A DNA stretch of 64,000 nt. Source: Pseudomonas libanensis. Its GTDB lineage: Bacteria > Pseudomonadota > Gammaproteobacteria > Pseudomonadales > Pseudomonadaceae. Shown here piece by piece: positions 30,492 through 39,433 of the stretch; within the stretch, counting starts at the first letter, position 1, and each line of letters starts with the position of its first letter. The position numbers were made by a program, and so were the translations under genes. The notes below the pieces were generated by a model, which did not search any database, was not told the origin of the DNA, and worked only from the letters and a program-made list of their open reading frames with translations. The stretch lies in assembly GCF_001439685.1 (NCBI RefSeq), contig NZ_JYLH01000001.1, forward strand, positions 372,001-436,000. Reading direction: 5' to 3'.

Positions 30492-30517
30492 GGGCCTTCC
30501 CAGTGAAAGGAAGGCCC
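30492..30517 (-). repeat. Hairpin immediately after aceF
   Basis: GGGCCTTCC and GGAAGGCCC pair in a 9-bp stem with an 8-base loop, 7 bp past the aceF stop. There is no U-run, so it is more likely a 3'-end stabiliser before the true terminator. Confidence 0.55.
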
Positions 30518-30523
30518 TGCGGC

Positions 30524-32194
30524 TTACAGCAGGATGGTGCGGATGTCGTTCAGCAACTGGCTCAGGCGCTGGGTGAAGCGTGCCGCCGCGGCGCCGTTGA
30601 TCACACGGTGATCGTAGGACAGCGACAGTGGCAGCATCAGCTTCGGCTGGAACGCTTTGCCGTCCCACACAGGCTGGATGGTGGCCTTGGAAACACCCAG
30701 GATCGCCACTTCCGGCGCGTTGACGATTGGCGTAAAGCCAGTGCCGCCAATGTGACCAAGGCTGGAGATGGTAAAGCATGCGCCCTGCATGTCATCCGGG
30801 GTGAGCTTCTTGTCGCGGGCCTTGGCAGCCAGTGCAGCGGCTTCGGCAGCGAGTTGCAGCAGGCTCTTCTGGTCAACGTTCTTGATGACCGGCACCAGCA
30901 GACCATCCGGGGTGTCGACCGCAAAACCGATGTGCACGTATTTCTTGCGGATGATCGCCTTGCCACTTGGCGCCAGCGAGGCGTTGAAGTCCGGCAGTTC
31001 CTTGAGCAGGTGCGCGCACGCCTTGAGCAGCAGTGGCAGCACGGTCAGTTTCACGCCAGCCTTTTCGGCCACAGCTTTCTGCGCAACGCGGAAAGCTTCC
31101 AGGTCGGTGATGTCGGCCTGGTCGAACTGGGTCACGTGCGGGATGTTCAGCCAGCTCGCGTGCAGGCCGGCCGCGCCGATTTGCATCAGGCGGGTCATCG
31201 GCACTTCTTCGATTTCGCCGAAGCGGCTGAAGTCCACGGTACGGATCGGCGGAATGCCCGAACCACCGGTAGCGCCACCGGCAGCCGGCGCTTCCTTGGC
31301 TTTTTGCATCATGGCCTTGACGTAGACCTGCACGTCTTCCTTCAGCACGCGACCGTGAGGGCCAGTGGCCGACACAGCATTGAGCTCAACGCCGAACTCA
31401 CGGGCCAGTTGACGCACGGCAGGACCGGCATGCACCTTGGCACCGCTTGGCGCAGGTGCGGCAGCAGCAGGGGCGGGGGCGGCCTCGGCTTTTGCCGCAG
31501 GTGCAGGGGCGGCAGCAGCCGGAGCCGCTTCAGCCTTGGCCGCTGGTGCGGCAGCCGGTGCAGGTGCGGCGGCAGGTGCAGGTGCGGCGGCAGGTGCAGC
31601 GCCTTGTACTTTCAGCTTGAGAATGAAGTCACCGGTGCCGACTTCGTCTTCCAGCTTGACCGCGATGCTTTCCACCACGCCAGCAGCCGGCGAAGGAATT
31701 TCCATGGAGGCCTTGTCGGACTCCAGGGTGATCAGCGACTGGTCAGCTTCGACGGTGTCGCCGACCTTGACCAGCAACTCGATGATCTTGGCCTTGCCCG
31801 ACGAGCCGATGTCCGGGACGTGAATGTCCTGGACGGTGGCGGCGGCAGGTTCAGCAGCCGCAGCGGCAGGCGCTTCGGCTGGCTTCTCAGCTGGCTTTTC
31901 AGCGGGTGCTGGCGCAGCAGCGGCAGCAGGGGCCGCCGCCGCAGGGGCTGCATCAGCAGCACCTTCGATTTCCAGTTCCAGCAGTTCGTCACCCTCTTTC
32001 AGGCGGTCGCCCAGCTTCACTTTCAGGCTCTTGACCACGCCGGCCTTGGGAGCAGGGATTTCCATGCTCGCCTTGTCCGATTCCAGGGTCAGGATGCTCT
32101 GGTCGGCTTCGACGGTGTCGCCGACCTTCACAAACAGCTCGATTACTTCACCTTCACCGCTGCCGATGTCAGGTACGCGAATGAGTTCGCTCAC
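30524..32194 (-). CDS. aceF: Pyruvate dehydrogenase E2, dihydrolipoyl acetyltransferase
   Basis: The 556-residue E2 has two lipoyl domains, each with the lipoylated lysine in ESDKASMEIP (about residues 42 and 160). They are joined by long Ala/Pro/Glu-rich linkers, then a peripheral subunit-binding domain (AGPAVRQLAREFGVELN) and the acetyltransferase core ending SYDHRVINGAAAARF with the catalytic His. The motif reads DHRVING rather than DHRVIDG, usual in Pseudomonas and Azotobacter. It transfers acetyl groups to CoA. It lies 11 bp after aceE. No lpd gene for E3 is adjacent. Confidence 0.97.
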   Translation of the reverse strand: MSELIRVPDIGSGEGEVIELFVKVGDTVEADQSILTLESDKASMEIPAPKAGVVKSLKVKLGDRLKEGDELLELEIEGAADAAPAAAAPAAAAAPAPAEKPAEKPAEAPAAAAAEPAAATVQDIHVPDIGSSGKAKIIELLVKVGDTVEADQSLITLESDKASMEIPSPAAGVVESIAVKLEDEVGTGDFILKLKVQGAAPAAAPAPAAAPAPAAAPAAKAEAAPAAAAPAPAAKAEAAPAPAAAAPAPSGAKVHAGPAVRQLAREFGVELNAVSATGPHGRVLKEDVQVYVKAMMQKAKEAPAAGGATGGSGIPPIRTVDFSRFGEIEEVPMTRLMQIGAAGLHASWLNIPHVTQFDQADITDLEAFRVAQKAVAEKAGVKLTVLPLLLKACAHLLKELPDFNASLAPSGKAIIRKKYVHIGFAVDTPDGLLVPVIKNVDQKSLLQLAAEAAALAAKARDKKLTPDDMQGACFTISSLGHIGGTGFTPIVNAPEVAILGVSKATIQPVWDGKAFQPKLMLPLSLSYDHRVINGAAAARFTQRLSQLLNDIRTILL

Positions 32195-32205
32195 AAAAAA
32201 TCTCC

Positions 32206-34851
32206 TCAGCAGTCCAGTGGGTTGCGTTTTTCCGGGTTGATCCCGAACTTGACGATGGCGTCAGCCACCACCTTGGGTTCGATCTCACCACGGTCAGCCA
32301 AGGCTTCCAGGGCTGCCAACACCACGAAGTGACGGTCGACTTCGAAGAAGTGACGCAGCTTCTTGCGGCTGTCACTGCGACCGAAACCGTCGGTGCCCAG
32401 GACTTTGAATTCCTTGGACGGGACCCACTGGCGAATTTGTTCAGCAAACAGTTTCATGTAGTCGGTCGAGGCGATAACCGGACCCTTGCGGCCGGCCAGG
32501 CATTCTTCGACGTAGCTCTTGGCGGGTTTCTGGCCAGGGTGCAGGCGGTTGCTGCGCTCTACGGCCAGGCCGTCGCGACGCAGTTCGTTGAAGCTGGTCA
32601 CGCTCCACACATCGGCGCCGACGTTGAACTCGTCACGCAGGATCTTGGCCGCTTCACGCACTTCGCGCAGGATGGTGCCGGAGCCCATCAGCTGTACGTG
32701 GTGCGCCGCTTCCTTGGTGTCTTCTTCGAGCAGGTACATGCCCTTGATGATGCCTTCTTCCACGCCGGCCGGCATGGCAGGCTGCTGGTAGGACTCGTTC
32801 ATCACGGTGATGTAGTAGAAAACGTCCTGCTGTTCTTCGGTCATCTTCTTCATGCCGTCCTGGATGATCACCGCCAGCTCATAGCCGTAGGTTGGATCAA
32901 AGGTGCGGCAGTTCGGGATGGTGGCAGCCAGGATGTGGCTGTGACCGTCTTCGTGTTGCAGGCCTTCGCCGTTCAGCGTGGTGCGGCCGGCGGTACCGCC
33001 GATCAGGAAACCACGGGTACGGCTGTCGCCTGCAGCCCAGGCCAGGTCGCCGATACGCTGGAAGCCGAACATCGAGTAGAAGATGTAGAACGGCAGCATC
33101 GGCTGGTTGTGGCTGGAGTACGAAGTACCGGCAGCGATGAAGGAGCTCATGGCGCCCGCTTCGTTGATGCCTTCTTCGAGGATCTGGCCCTTCTTGTCTT
33201 CCTTGTAGAACATCACCTGGTCTTTATCGACAGGCTCGTAGAGCTGGCCGACGGAAGAGTAGATGCCCAACTGGCGGAACATGCCTTCCATACCGAAGGT
33301 ACGGGCTTCGTCCGGGATGATCGGGACGATGCGCGGGCCGATTTCCTTGTCCTTGACCAGTTGCGCAAGGATGCGCACGAAGGCCATGGTGGTGGAGATT
33401 TCACGGTCGCCCGAGCCGTCAAGGATAGCCTTGAGGGTGCTCAGGTCCGGCGTCGGTACGCTGAAACTGTTGGCGCGGCGCTGTGGCACGAAACCGCCCA
33501 ATGCAGTGCGACGCTCGCTCAGGTAGCGGGCTTCGGCGCTGTTTGGCTCAGGCTTGAAGAACGGCAGGTTCTCCAGCTCTTCGTCCTTGACCGGGATGTC
33601 GAAGCGGTCGCGGAACAACTTCAGGCTGTCGACATCGACTTTCTTGGTGTTGTGCGCGGTGTTCTTCGCTTCGCCGGCACCGGTGCCATAACCCTTGATG
33701 GTCTTGGCCAGGATGACGGTGGGTTGTTCCTTGTGGTTGACCGCTTGGTGATACGCCGCGTAGACCTTGTACGGGTCGTGGCCGCCACGGTTGAGCTTCC
33801 AGATCTCGTCGTCGGACAGGTCGGCAACCATCGCCTTGAGCTCAGGCGTGTTGAAGAAGTGCTCGCGAACGAACGCGCCGTCTTTAGCCTTGTAGTTCTG
33901 GTATTCGCCGTCGATGACTTCGTCCATGCGACGTTGCAGGATGCCGTCGACGTCCTTGGCCAGCAGTGGGTCCCAGAAGCGGCCCCAGATGACCTTGGTC
34001 ACGTTCCAGTGGGCGCCACGGAACACGCCTTCAAGTTCCTGGATGATCTTGCCGTTGCCGCGAACCGGGCCGTCGAGGCGCTGCAGGTTGCAGTTGATGA
34101 CGAAGATCAGGTTGTCGAGCTTCTCGCGGCCGGCCAGGGAGATGGCACCCAGGGATTCCGGCTCGTCGCACTCGCCGTCGCCCAGGAAACACCAGACTTT
34201 CTGCTTGCCTTCGGGGATGAAGCCGCGGGCTTCCAGGTACTTCATGAAGCGTGCCTGGTAGATCGCCTGGATCGGGCCAAGGCCCATGGAAACGGTCGGG
34301 AACTGCCAGAAATCAGGCATCAGCCAAGGGTGCGGGTAGGACGACAGGCCCTGACCGTCGACTTCCTGGCGGAAGTTGTTCATTTGTTCTTCGCTGATGC
34401 GACCTTCCATGAACGCACGGGCGTAGACGCCTGGCGAGGTGTGGCCCTGGAAGTAGATCAGGTCACCGCCGTGTTCGTCGGTCGGGGCCTGGAAGAAGTA
34501 GTTGAAGCCGATGTCATACAGGGTTGCGCTGGAAGCGAAGCTGGAGATGTGACCGCCCAGGTCAGAATCTTTCAAGTTCGTGCGCATTACCATCGCCATG
34601 GCGTTCCAACGTACCAGCGAGCGAATGCGGCGTTCCATGAACAGGTCGCCAGGCATGCGTGCTTCGTGGGTAACGGGGATGGTGTTGCGGTATGGCGTAG
34701 TGATGGCGTAAGGCAGTTGCGAGCCGCTGCGGGTCGCGAGTTCGCCCATACGGGTCATCAGGTAGTGAGCACGGTCTTCGCCTTCTTTGTCGAGAACCGA
34801 TTCCAGGGCGTCCAGCCATTCCTGGGTTTCGACGGGATCGAGGTCTTGCAT
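32206..34851 (-). CDS. aceE: Pyruvate dehydrogenase E1 component
   Basis: The 881-residue homodimeric E1 uses thiamine diphosphate, with the binding motif starting at GDGECDEPESLG and ending INCN, to decarboxylate pyruvate and acetylate the lipoyl arms of AceF. I place the start at 34851 (MQDLDPVETQEWLDAL), which matches the family length and has GGAG 8 bases upstream. An in-frame ATG at 34926 adds 25 residues without good family support. The upstream region holds two palindromes of GntR/FadR type. Confidence 0.95.
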   Translation of the reverse strand: MQDLDPVETQEWLDALESVLDKEGEDRAHYLMTRMGELATRSGSQLPYAITTPYRNTIPVTHEARMPGDLFMERRIRSLVRWNAMAMVMRTNLKDSDLGGHISSFASSATLYDIGFNYFFQAPTDEHGGDLIYFQGHTSPGVYARAFMEGRISEEQMNNFRQEVDGQGLSSYPHPWLMPDFWQFPTVSMGLGPIQAIYQARFMKYLEARGFIPEGKQKVWCFLGDGECDEPESLGAISLAGREKLDNLIFVINCNLQRLDGPVRGNGKIIQELEGVFRGAHWNVTKVIWGRFWDPLLAKDVDGILQRRMDEVIDGEYQNYKAKDGAFVREHFFNTPELKAMVADLSDDEIWKLNRGGHDPYKVYAAYHQAVNHKEQPTVILAKTIKGYGTGAGEAKNTAHNTKKVDVDSLKLFRDRFDIPVKDEELENLPFFKPEPNSAEARYLSERRTALGGFVPQRRANSFSVPTPDLSTLKAILDGSGDREISTTMAFVRILAQLVKDKEIGPRIVPIIPDEARTFGMEGMFRQLGIYSSVGQLYEPVDKDQVMFYKEDKKGQILEEGINEAGAMSSFIAAGTSYSSHNQPMLPFYIFYSMFGFQRIGDLAWAAGDSRTRGFLIGGTAGRTTLNGEGLQHEDGHSHILAATIPNCRTFDPTYGYELAVIIQDGMKKMTEEQQDVFYYITVMNESYQQPAMPAGVEEGIIKGMYLLEEDTKEAAHHVQLMGSGTILREVREAAKILRDEFNVGADVWSVTSFNELRRDGLAVERSNRLHPGQKPAKSYVEECLAGRKGPVIASTDYMKLFAEQIRQWVPSKEFKVLGTDGFGRSDSRKKLRHFFEVDRHFVVLAALEALADRGEIEPKVVADAIVKFGINPEKRNPLDC

Positions 34852-35235
34852 GGCTTGCTCCAGGGCGGAAAGGCTACCAGAATCGGTTGCCTGAAGTTTG
34901 CGACTGGCCTTGTGGGCAGACGACATAAATTCTTGGATGGCCGAAGGTTGCTTCGGCGTCCTGTAGTTTTACTACAAATCGTCGGCCATTTCAGCCTTTC
35001 GAATGTATATACGAGTAGTAAAACTACACAAGACTGAGCGTATGGCTCGGTCTTGCTGGTGAGCATAATCGTTATTGTTGGTCTATTGCGAACAAGAAAA
35101 GGTGAAACTTTGATGTTGCCTGCCAAGATTAATTTAATTTCAGCTATTTCTAACCTTTTGTTCGACAGTCCTTCACCGAGCATGGCTCTTGCCTTCACAA
35201 CTACACGCCATTTACACGCCGATCAAGGATAGACC
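34852..35235. promoter_or_regulatory. aceE-glnE divergent region with paired GntR/FadR-type operators
   Basis: Two palindromes occur: TGTAGT-TTT-ACTACA at 34962-34976 and GTAGT-AAA-ACTAC at 35015-35027. Both fit the FadR-subfamily GntR consensus T-N-GT-N3-AC-N-A, and their centres are 52 bp apart, close to five helical turns. They lie 110-180 bp before aceE, so a PdhR/LldR-type regulator probably controls aceEF. The stretch 35040-35235 before glnE is AT-richer and likely holds the glnE promoter; I see no clear hexamers there. Confidence 0.6.
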
Positions 35236-38175
35236 ATGAGCCTTCCAACGCTGGCCGAACTGCCGGCCATTCTGTTGCCTTATGCCAACCGGGCCGAGCA
35301 GTCATTTCGTGACGCGGTGGCCGCGCTGGATGACGATCATGGCCTTTCTGCGTGGACGCCGCAACGGTGGGCCGACTTCGCCCGCGTGTGCGCCGCCAGT
35401 GATTTTGTCATTGAACAGAGTGTTCGTGACCCCTTGATGTTGCTCGAACTGGTGGCCTGGGGCGAGCTGGACCGCGGCTTTGCGCCCGGTGAGCTGTGCA
35501 GCCAGATTGCTGGCGCAGTGCAACAAGCCGAAACAGAAGATGAACTGGGCCGTGTGCTGCGCCGCCAGCGCACGCGCCAGCAAGTGCGCATCATCTGGCG
35601 CGACCTGACGCGCCAGGCTGATCTGGTGCAAACCTGTCGCGATCTCTCTGACATGGCCGATGCCAGCATCGACCAGGCCTACCAATGGTTGTACCAGCGC
35701 CACTGCGCCCAGTTCGGCACGCCCACCGGGCGACGCAGCGGTGAAGCCCAGCACATGGTTATCCTCGGCATGGGCAAGCTCGGTGCGGTGGAATTGAACC
35801 TGTCCTCGGATATCGACCTGATCTTTGCCTACCCTGAAGGTGGCGAAACGGTGGGTGTGAAACGCTCCCTGGATAATCAGGAGTTTTTCATCCGCCTTGG
35901 TCAGAAATTGATCAAGGCCCTCGACCCGATGACCGTCGACGGCTTTGTTTTCCGTGTCGACATGCGCCTGCGTCCCTACGGCTCGTCCGGCGCCTTGGTG
36001 CTCAGCTTCAACGCGCTGGAGCAGTACTATCAGGATCAGGGCCGGGACTGGGAACGCTACGCGATGATCAAGGCGCGGGTGGTGGCCGGCGATCAGGTGG
36101 CGGGCGCGCAGTTGCTGGATATGCTGCGGCCGTTCGTCTACCGCCGCTACCTGGATTTCTCCGCCATCGAAGCGCTGCGCACCATGAAGCAGTTGATTCA
36201 GCAGGAAGTGCGGCGCAAGGGCATGGCCGACAATATCAAGCTGGGTGCAGGCGGCATCCGCGAGGTGGAATTTATCGCCCAGGCGTTCCAGTTGATCCAC
36301 GGTGGTCGCGACCTCAGCCTGCAACAACGTCCGTTGCTGAACGTGCTGGGCACCCTGGAAGGCCAGGGTTACCTGCCGCCGGCGGTGGTCACCGAGTTGC
36401 GCAATGGCTACGAATTCCTGCGCTACACCGAACACGCGATCCAGGCGATCGCCGACCGCCAGACGCAAATGCTCCCCGATAGCCCCGAAGACCAGGCGCG
36501 TATCGCCTTTATGCTGGGTTTCAGCGATTGGGCCTCGTTCCACGAGCGCCTGATGTACTGGCGTGGTCGCGTGGATTGGCACTTCCGCCAAGTGATCGCC
36601 GACCCGGATGAAGAGGAAGGCGAAGAAAGCGAGCTGGTCGTCGGTGGCGAGTGGTTGCCGCTGTGGGAGGAGTCCCAGGATGAAGACGCCGCGTGCCGCC
36701 AACTGGCCGAAGGCGGTTTCACCGATGCGCCCAAGGCCCTCAAGGCCCTGGCCGGCCTGCGCGGTAGCCCGCAATTGCGTGCCATGCAGCGCTTGGGGCG
36801 TGAACGCTTGGACGCGTTTATCCCGCGCCTGCTGGCCCAGGCCGTCGAGCACGCCAACCCGGACCTGGTGCTTGAGCGTGTGTTGCCGTTGGTGGAGGCG
36901 GTCGCCCGGCGTTCGGCTTATCTGGTGCTGCTCACGGAAAACCCCGACGCCCTGCGTCGCCTGCTGACCCTGTGCGCCGCCAGCCCGTGGATCGCCGAGC
37001 AGATCACCCGTTTCCCGTTGTTGCTGGATGAGTTGCTCAACGAAGGCCGCCTGTTCAAGCCGCCGCTGGCGCCGGAACTGGCCGCCGAGTTGCGCGAGCG
37101 CCTTACGCGCATTCCCGAAGATGACCTTGAGCAGCAGATGGAAGCCCTGCGGCATTTCAAGTTGGCGCACCGCTTGCGGGTGGCCGCCTCGGAAATCGCC
37201 GGCAGCCTGCCGTTGATGAAAGTCAGCGACTACCTCACCTGGCTGGCCGAGGCGATTCTTGAACAAGTACTGGCCCTGGCCTGGCGCCAGACTGTCGCCC
37301 GCCACGGTGCGCCGCAGCGCCTGGACGGTACCCTGTGCGATCCTGGGTTCATCATTGTCGGGTATGGGAAAGTCGGCGGCATCGAACTGGGGCATGGTTC
37401 GGACCTGGACCTGGTGTTTATCCATGACGGCGACCCCCAGGCCGAGACCGACGGCGCCAAGCCGATTGACGGCGCGCAGTTCTTTACGCGCCTGGGCCAG
37501 CGGATCATTCACCTGCTGACCACCCAGACCAACTCGGGCCAGCTCTATGAAGTGGACATGCGCCTGCGTCCTTCCGGCGCATCCGGCCTGCTGGTGAGTT
37601 CCCTGGGCGCGTTCGACCGCTATCAACAAAATGAAGCCTGGACCTGGGAACATCAGGCCCTGATCCGCGCGCGGGTGCTGGTCGGCAGCCAGGATGTGGG
37701 CCAGGCATTCGAGCAGGTACGCGCTAAAGTGTTGGGACGTGAACGGGACCTGGCCAAGCTGCGCCAGGAGGTCAGTGAGATGCGTGCCAAGATGCGCGAT
37801 AACCTCGGCACCCGGGCCACGGCGGCCGGCAGGGGCGCCAATGCCTTCGAGGCTACGGCGGTGTTCGATCTCAAGCAGGACGCCGGAGGTATCGTCGATA
37901 TTGAATTTATGGTGCAATACGCGGCTTTGGCGTGGTCTGCGCACCATCCATCGTTGCTGCGCTACACCGACAATATCCGCATTCTTGAGGGCCTGGAGCA
38001 GGTCGGGCTGATGCCCGCCGCCGATGCCCATTTGCTGCGTGAGGTGTACAAGGCCTACCGCTCAGCCGCGCACCGCCAGGCTTTGCAGAACGAGGCCGGC
38101 ACGGTAGCCGGAGACCAGTTCGCCGACGAGCGGCGACAGGTGATGCGAATCTGGCAAGCGCTGGGCTTAAATTGA
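35236..38175 (+). CDS. glnE: Glutamine synthetase adenylyltransferase/deadenylylase GlnE
   Basis: The 979-residue bifunctional enzyme has two nucleotidyltransferase domains with the signatures GMGKLGAVELNLSSDIDL (about residue 177) and GYGKVGGIELGHGSDLDL (about residue 708), separated by a regulatory helical domain. The N-terminal one removes AMP from glutamine synthetase and the C-terminal one adds it, in response to glutamine and PII. Full length for the family. It starts the rightward block before the lipopolysaccharide genes and ends 49 bp before a REPIN. Confidence 0.97.
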   Translation: MSLPTLAELPAILLPYANRAEQSFRDAVAALDDDHGLSAWTPQRWADFARVCAASDFVIEQSVRDPLMLLELVAWGELDRGFAPGELCSQIAGAVQQAETEDELGRVLRRQRTRQQVRIIWRDLTRQADLVQTCRDLSDMADASIDQAYQWLYQRHCAQFGTPTGRRSGEAQHMVILGMGKLGAVELNLSSDIDLIFAYPEGGETVGVKRSLDNQEFFIRLGQKLIKALDPMTVDGFVFRVDMRLRPYGSSGALVLSFNALEQYYQDQGRDWERYAMIKARVVAGDQVAGAQLLDMLRPFVYRRYLDFSAIEALRTMKQLIQQEVRRKGMADNIKLGAGGIREVEFIAQAFQLIHGGRDLSLQQRPLLNVLGTLEGQGYLPPAVVTELRNGYEFLRYTEHAIQAIADRQTQMLPDSPEDQARIAFMLGFSDWASFHERLMYWRGRVDWHFRQVIADPDEEEGEESELVVGGEWLPLWEESQDEDAACRQLAEGGFTDAPKALKALAGLRGSPQLRAMQRLGRERLDAFIPRLLAQAVEHANPDLVLERVLPLVEAVARRSAYLVLLTENPDALRRLLTLCAASPWIAEQITRFPLLLDELLNEGRLFKPPLAPELAAELRERLTRIPEDDLEQQMEALRHFKLAHRLRVAASEIAGSLPLMKVSDYLTWLAEAILEQVLALAWRQTVARHGAPQRLDGTLCDPGFIIVGYGKVGGIELGHGSDLDLVFIHDGDPQAETDGAKPIDGAQFFTRLGQRIIHLLTTQTNSGQLYEVDMRLRPSGASGLLVSSLGAFDRYQQNEAWTWEHQALIRARVLVGSQDVGQAFEQVRAKVLGRERDLAKLRQEVSEMRAKMRDNLGTRATAAGRGANAFEATAVFDLKQDAGGIVDIEFMVQYAALAWSAHHPSLLRYTDNIRILEGLEQVGLMPAADAHLLREVYKAYRSAAHRQALQNEAGTVAGDQFADERRQVMRIWQALGLN

Positions 38176-38224
38176 AACTCGACTGATTGGGCGACGCCAA
38201 TTTTTATATGGAATGCGGATTAAG

Positions 38225-38311
38225 GTGGGAGCCGGGCTTGCCCGCGATGCAGGCGCCTCGGTTTATCAGTGATACCGAGGTGATGCGATCACAGGCAAGC
38301 CAGCTCCCACA
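38225..38311. repeat. REPIN (inverted REP pair)
   Basis: A REP unit (GTGGGAGCCGGGCTTGCCCGCGATG) and an inverse unit of the other subtype (CAGGCAAGCCAGCTCCCAC) flank the inner stem CCTCGGT/ACCGAGG. The two halves are of mixed subtype. It lies between glnE and waaF. Confidence 0.88.
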
Positions 38312-38397
38312 TAAAGATGCTCCCTGGCGCACCGCGATCTACAGTCATTATCGAGGCGGGGAGGCATAAGCCTCCCCGCATCGTTTGTGGAAACTAC

Positions 38398-39432
38398 ATG
38401 AATATTCTGATCGTTGGGCCCAGTTGGGTCGGTGACATGGTGATGGCACAGACACTGTTCCAGTGCCTGCGGCAGCGCTATCCAGACTGCCAGATCGACG
38501 TGCTCGCCCCTGAGTGGAGCCGGCCGATCCTCGAGCGCATGCCCGAGGTGCGCAAGGCCTTGAGCTTCCCGCTCGGCCACGGTGCCCTGGAGTTGGCGAC
38601 CCGCCGACGCATCGGCAAGTCCATGGCCGGCCAGTACGACCAGGCGATCCTGTTGCCCAACTCGCTCAAGTCGGCGCTGGTGCCGTACTTTGCCGGCATT
38701 CCCAAGCGCACCGGCTGGCGCGGCGAGTTTCGCTATGTGCTGCTCAATGACGTGCGCACGCTGGATAAAGCCCGCTACCCGTTGATGATCGAGCGCTTCA
38801 TGGCCTTGGCGTATGAGCCGGGCGCCGAGTTGCCCAAGCCATATCCGCGCCCCAGCCTGCAGATCGACCCTGTCACCCGCGATGCGGCGCTGGCCAAGTT
38901 CGGCCTGGCTCTGGATCGGCCGGTGCTGGCATTGTGCCCGGGCGCCGAGTTTGGCGAGTCCAAGCGCTGGCCGTCGGAGCATTACGCCAAGGTTGCCGAG
39001 ACCAAGATCCGCGAAGGCTGGCAGGTGTGGCTGTTTGGTTCGAAGAACGATCATTCGGTAGGTGAAGATATTCGCCAGCGCCTGATTCCGGGCCTGCGAG
39101 AGGAAGCGACGAACCTCAGTGGCGACACGTCTCTGGCCGAGGCCATCGACCTGCTGTCCTGCGCCGACTCGGTAGTGTCCAACGACTCCGGCCTGATGCA
39201 TGTGGCGGCAGCGCTGAACCGCCCGCTGGTGGCGGTGTACGGCTCCACCTCCCCAGGGTTTACCCCGCCCCTGGCCGATAAGGTCGAAGTGGTGCGCCTG
39301 GGCCTGGATTGCAGCCCGTGCTTTGACCGTACCTGCCGTTTCGGTCACTACAATTGCCTGCGCCAGTTGCTGCCCCAGCCGGTAACCGATGCCCTGCAGC
39401 GTTTGCAGGGCGACGTGGTCGAGGTTCATTGA
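38398..39432 (+). CDS. waaF: LPS heptosyltransferase II
   Basis: The 344-residue GT9 enzyme starts MNILIVGPSWVGDMVMAQ, the typical heptosyltransferase N-terminus that holds the acceptor side, and contains SNDSGLMHVAAALNRP for ADP-heptose binding. It adds the second heptose to the inner core at the inner face of the membrane. I chose the ATG at 38398 over a frame open from 38317. It leads the seven-gene overlapping core operon. Confidence 0.96.
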   Translation: MNILIVGPSWVGDMVMAQTLFQCLRQRYPDCQIDVLAPEWSRPILERMPEVRKALSFPLGHGALELATRRRIGKSMAGQYDQAILLPNSLKSALVPYFAGIPKRTGWRGEFRYVLLNDVRTLDKARYPLMIERFMALAYEPGAELPKPYPRPSLQIDPVTRDAALAKFGLALDRPVLALCPGAEFGESKRWPSEHYAKVAETKIREGWQVWLFGSKNDHSVGEDIRQRLIPGLREEATNLSGDTSLAEAIDLLSCADSVVSNDSGLMHVAAALNRPLVAVYGSTSPGFTPPLADKVEVVRLGLDCSPCFDRTCRFGHYNCLRQLLPQPVTDALQRLQGDVVEVH

Positions 39433-39433
39433 G

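Larger units (their letters stand above)
30221..30523. promoter_or_regulatory. dipA upstream region with inverted repeat
   Basis: This 303-bp gap between aceF and dipA holds the aceF terminators (30426-30452 and 30492-30517) and an inverted repeat, GGTGTAC-N15-GTACACC, at 30390-30418, about 170 bp before the dipA start. The repeat could be an operator for dipA; no clear promoter hexamers stand out. Confidence 0.4.

Noticed and set aside
31440..31960. Repetitive GC-rich blocks that look like tandem repeats.
   Set aside because: They encode the Ala/Pro linkers between the lipoyl domains and core of AceF, normal for this enzyme.
32329..35037. A 902-codon plus-strand frame opposite aceE.
   Set aside because: Antisense shadow of aceE that runs through the aceE promoter; no domain or ribosome site supports it.
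35302..38031. A 909-codon minus-strand frame opposite glnE.
   Set aside because: Antisense shadow of a full-length conserved gene.
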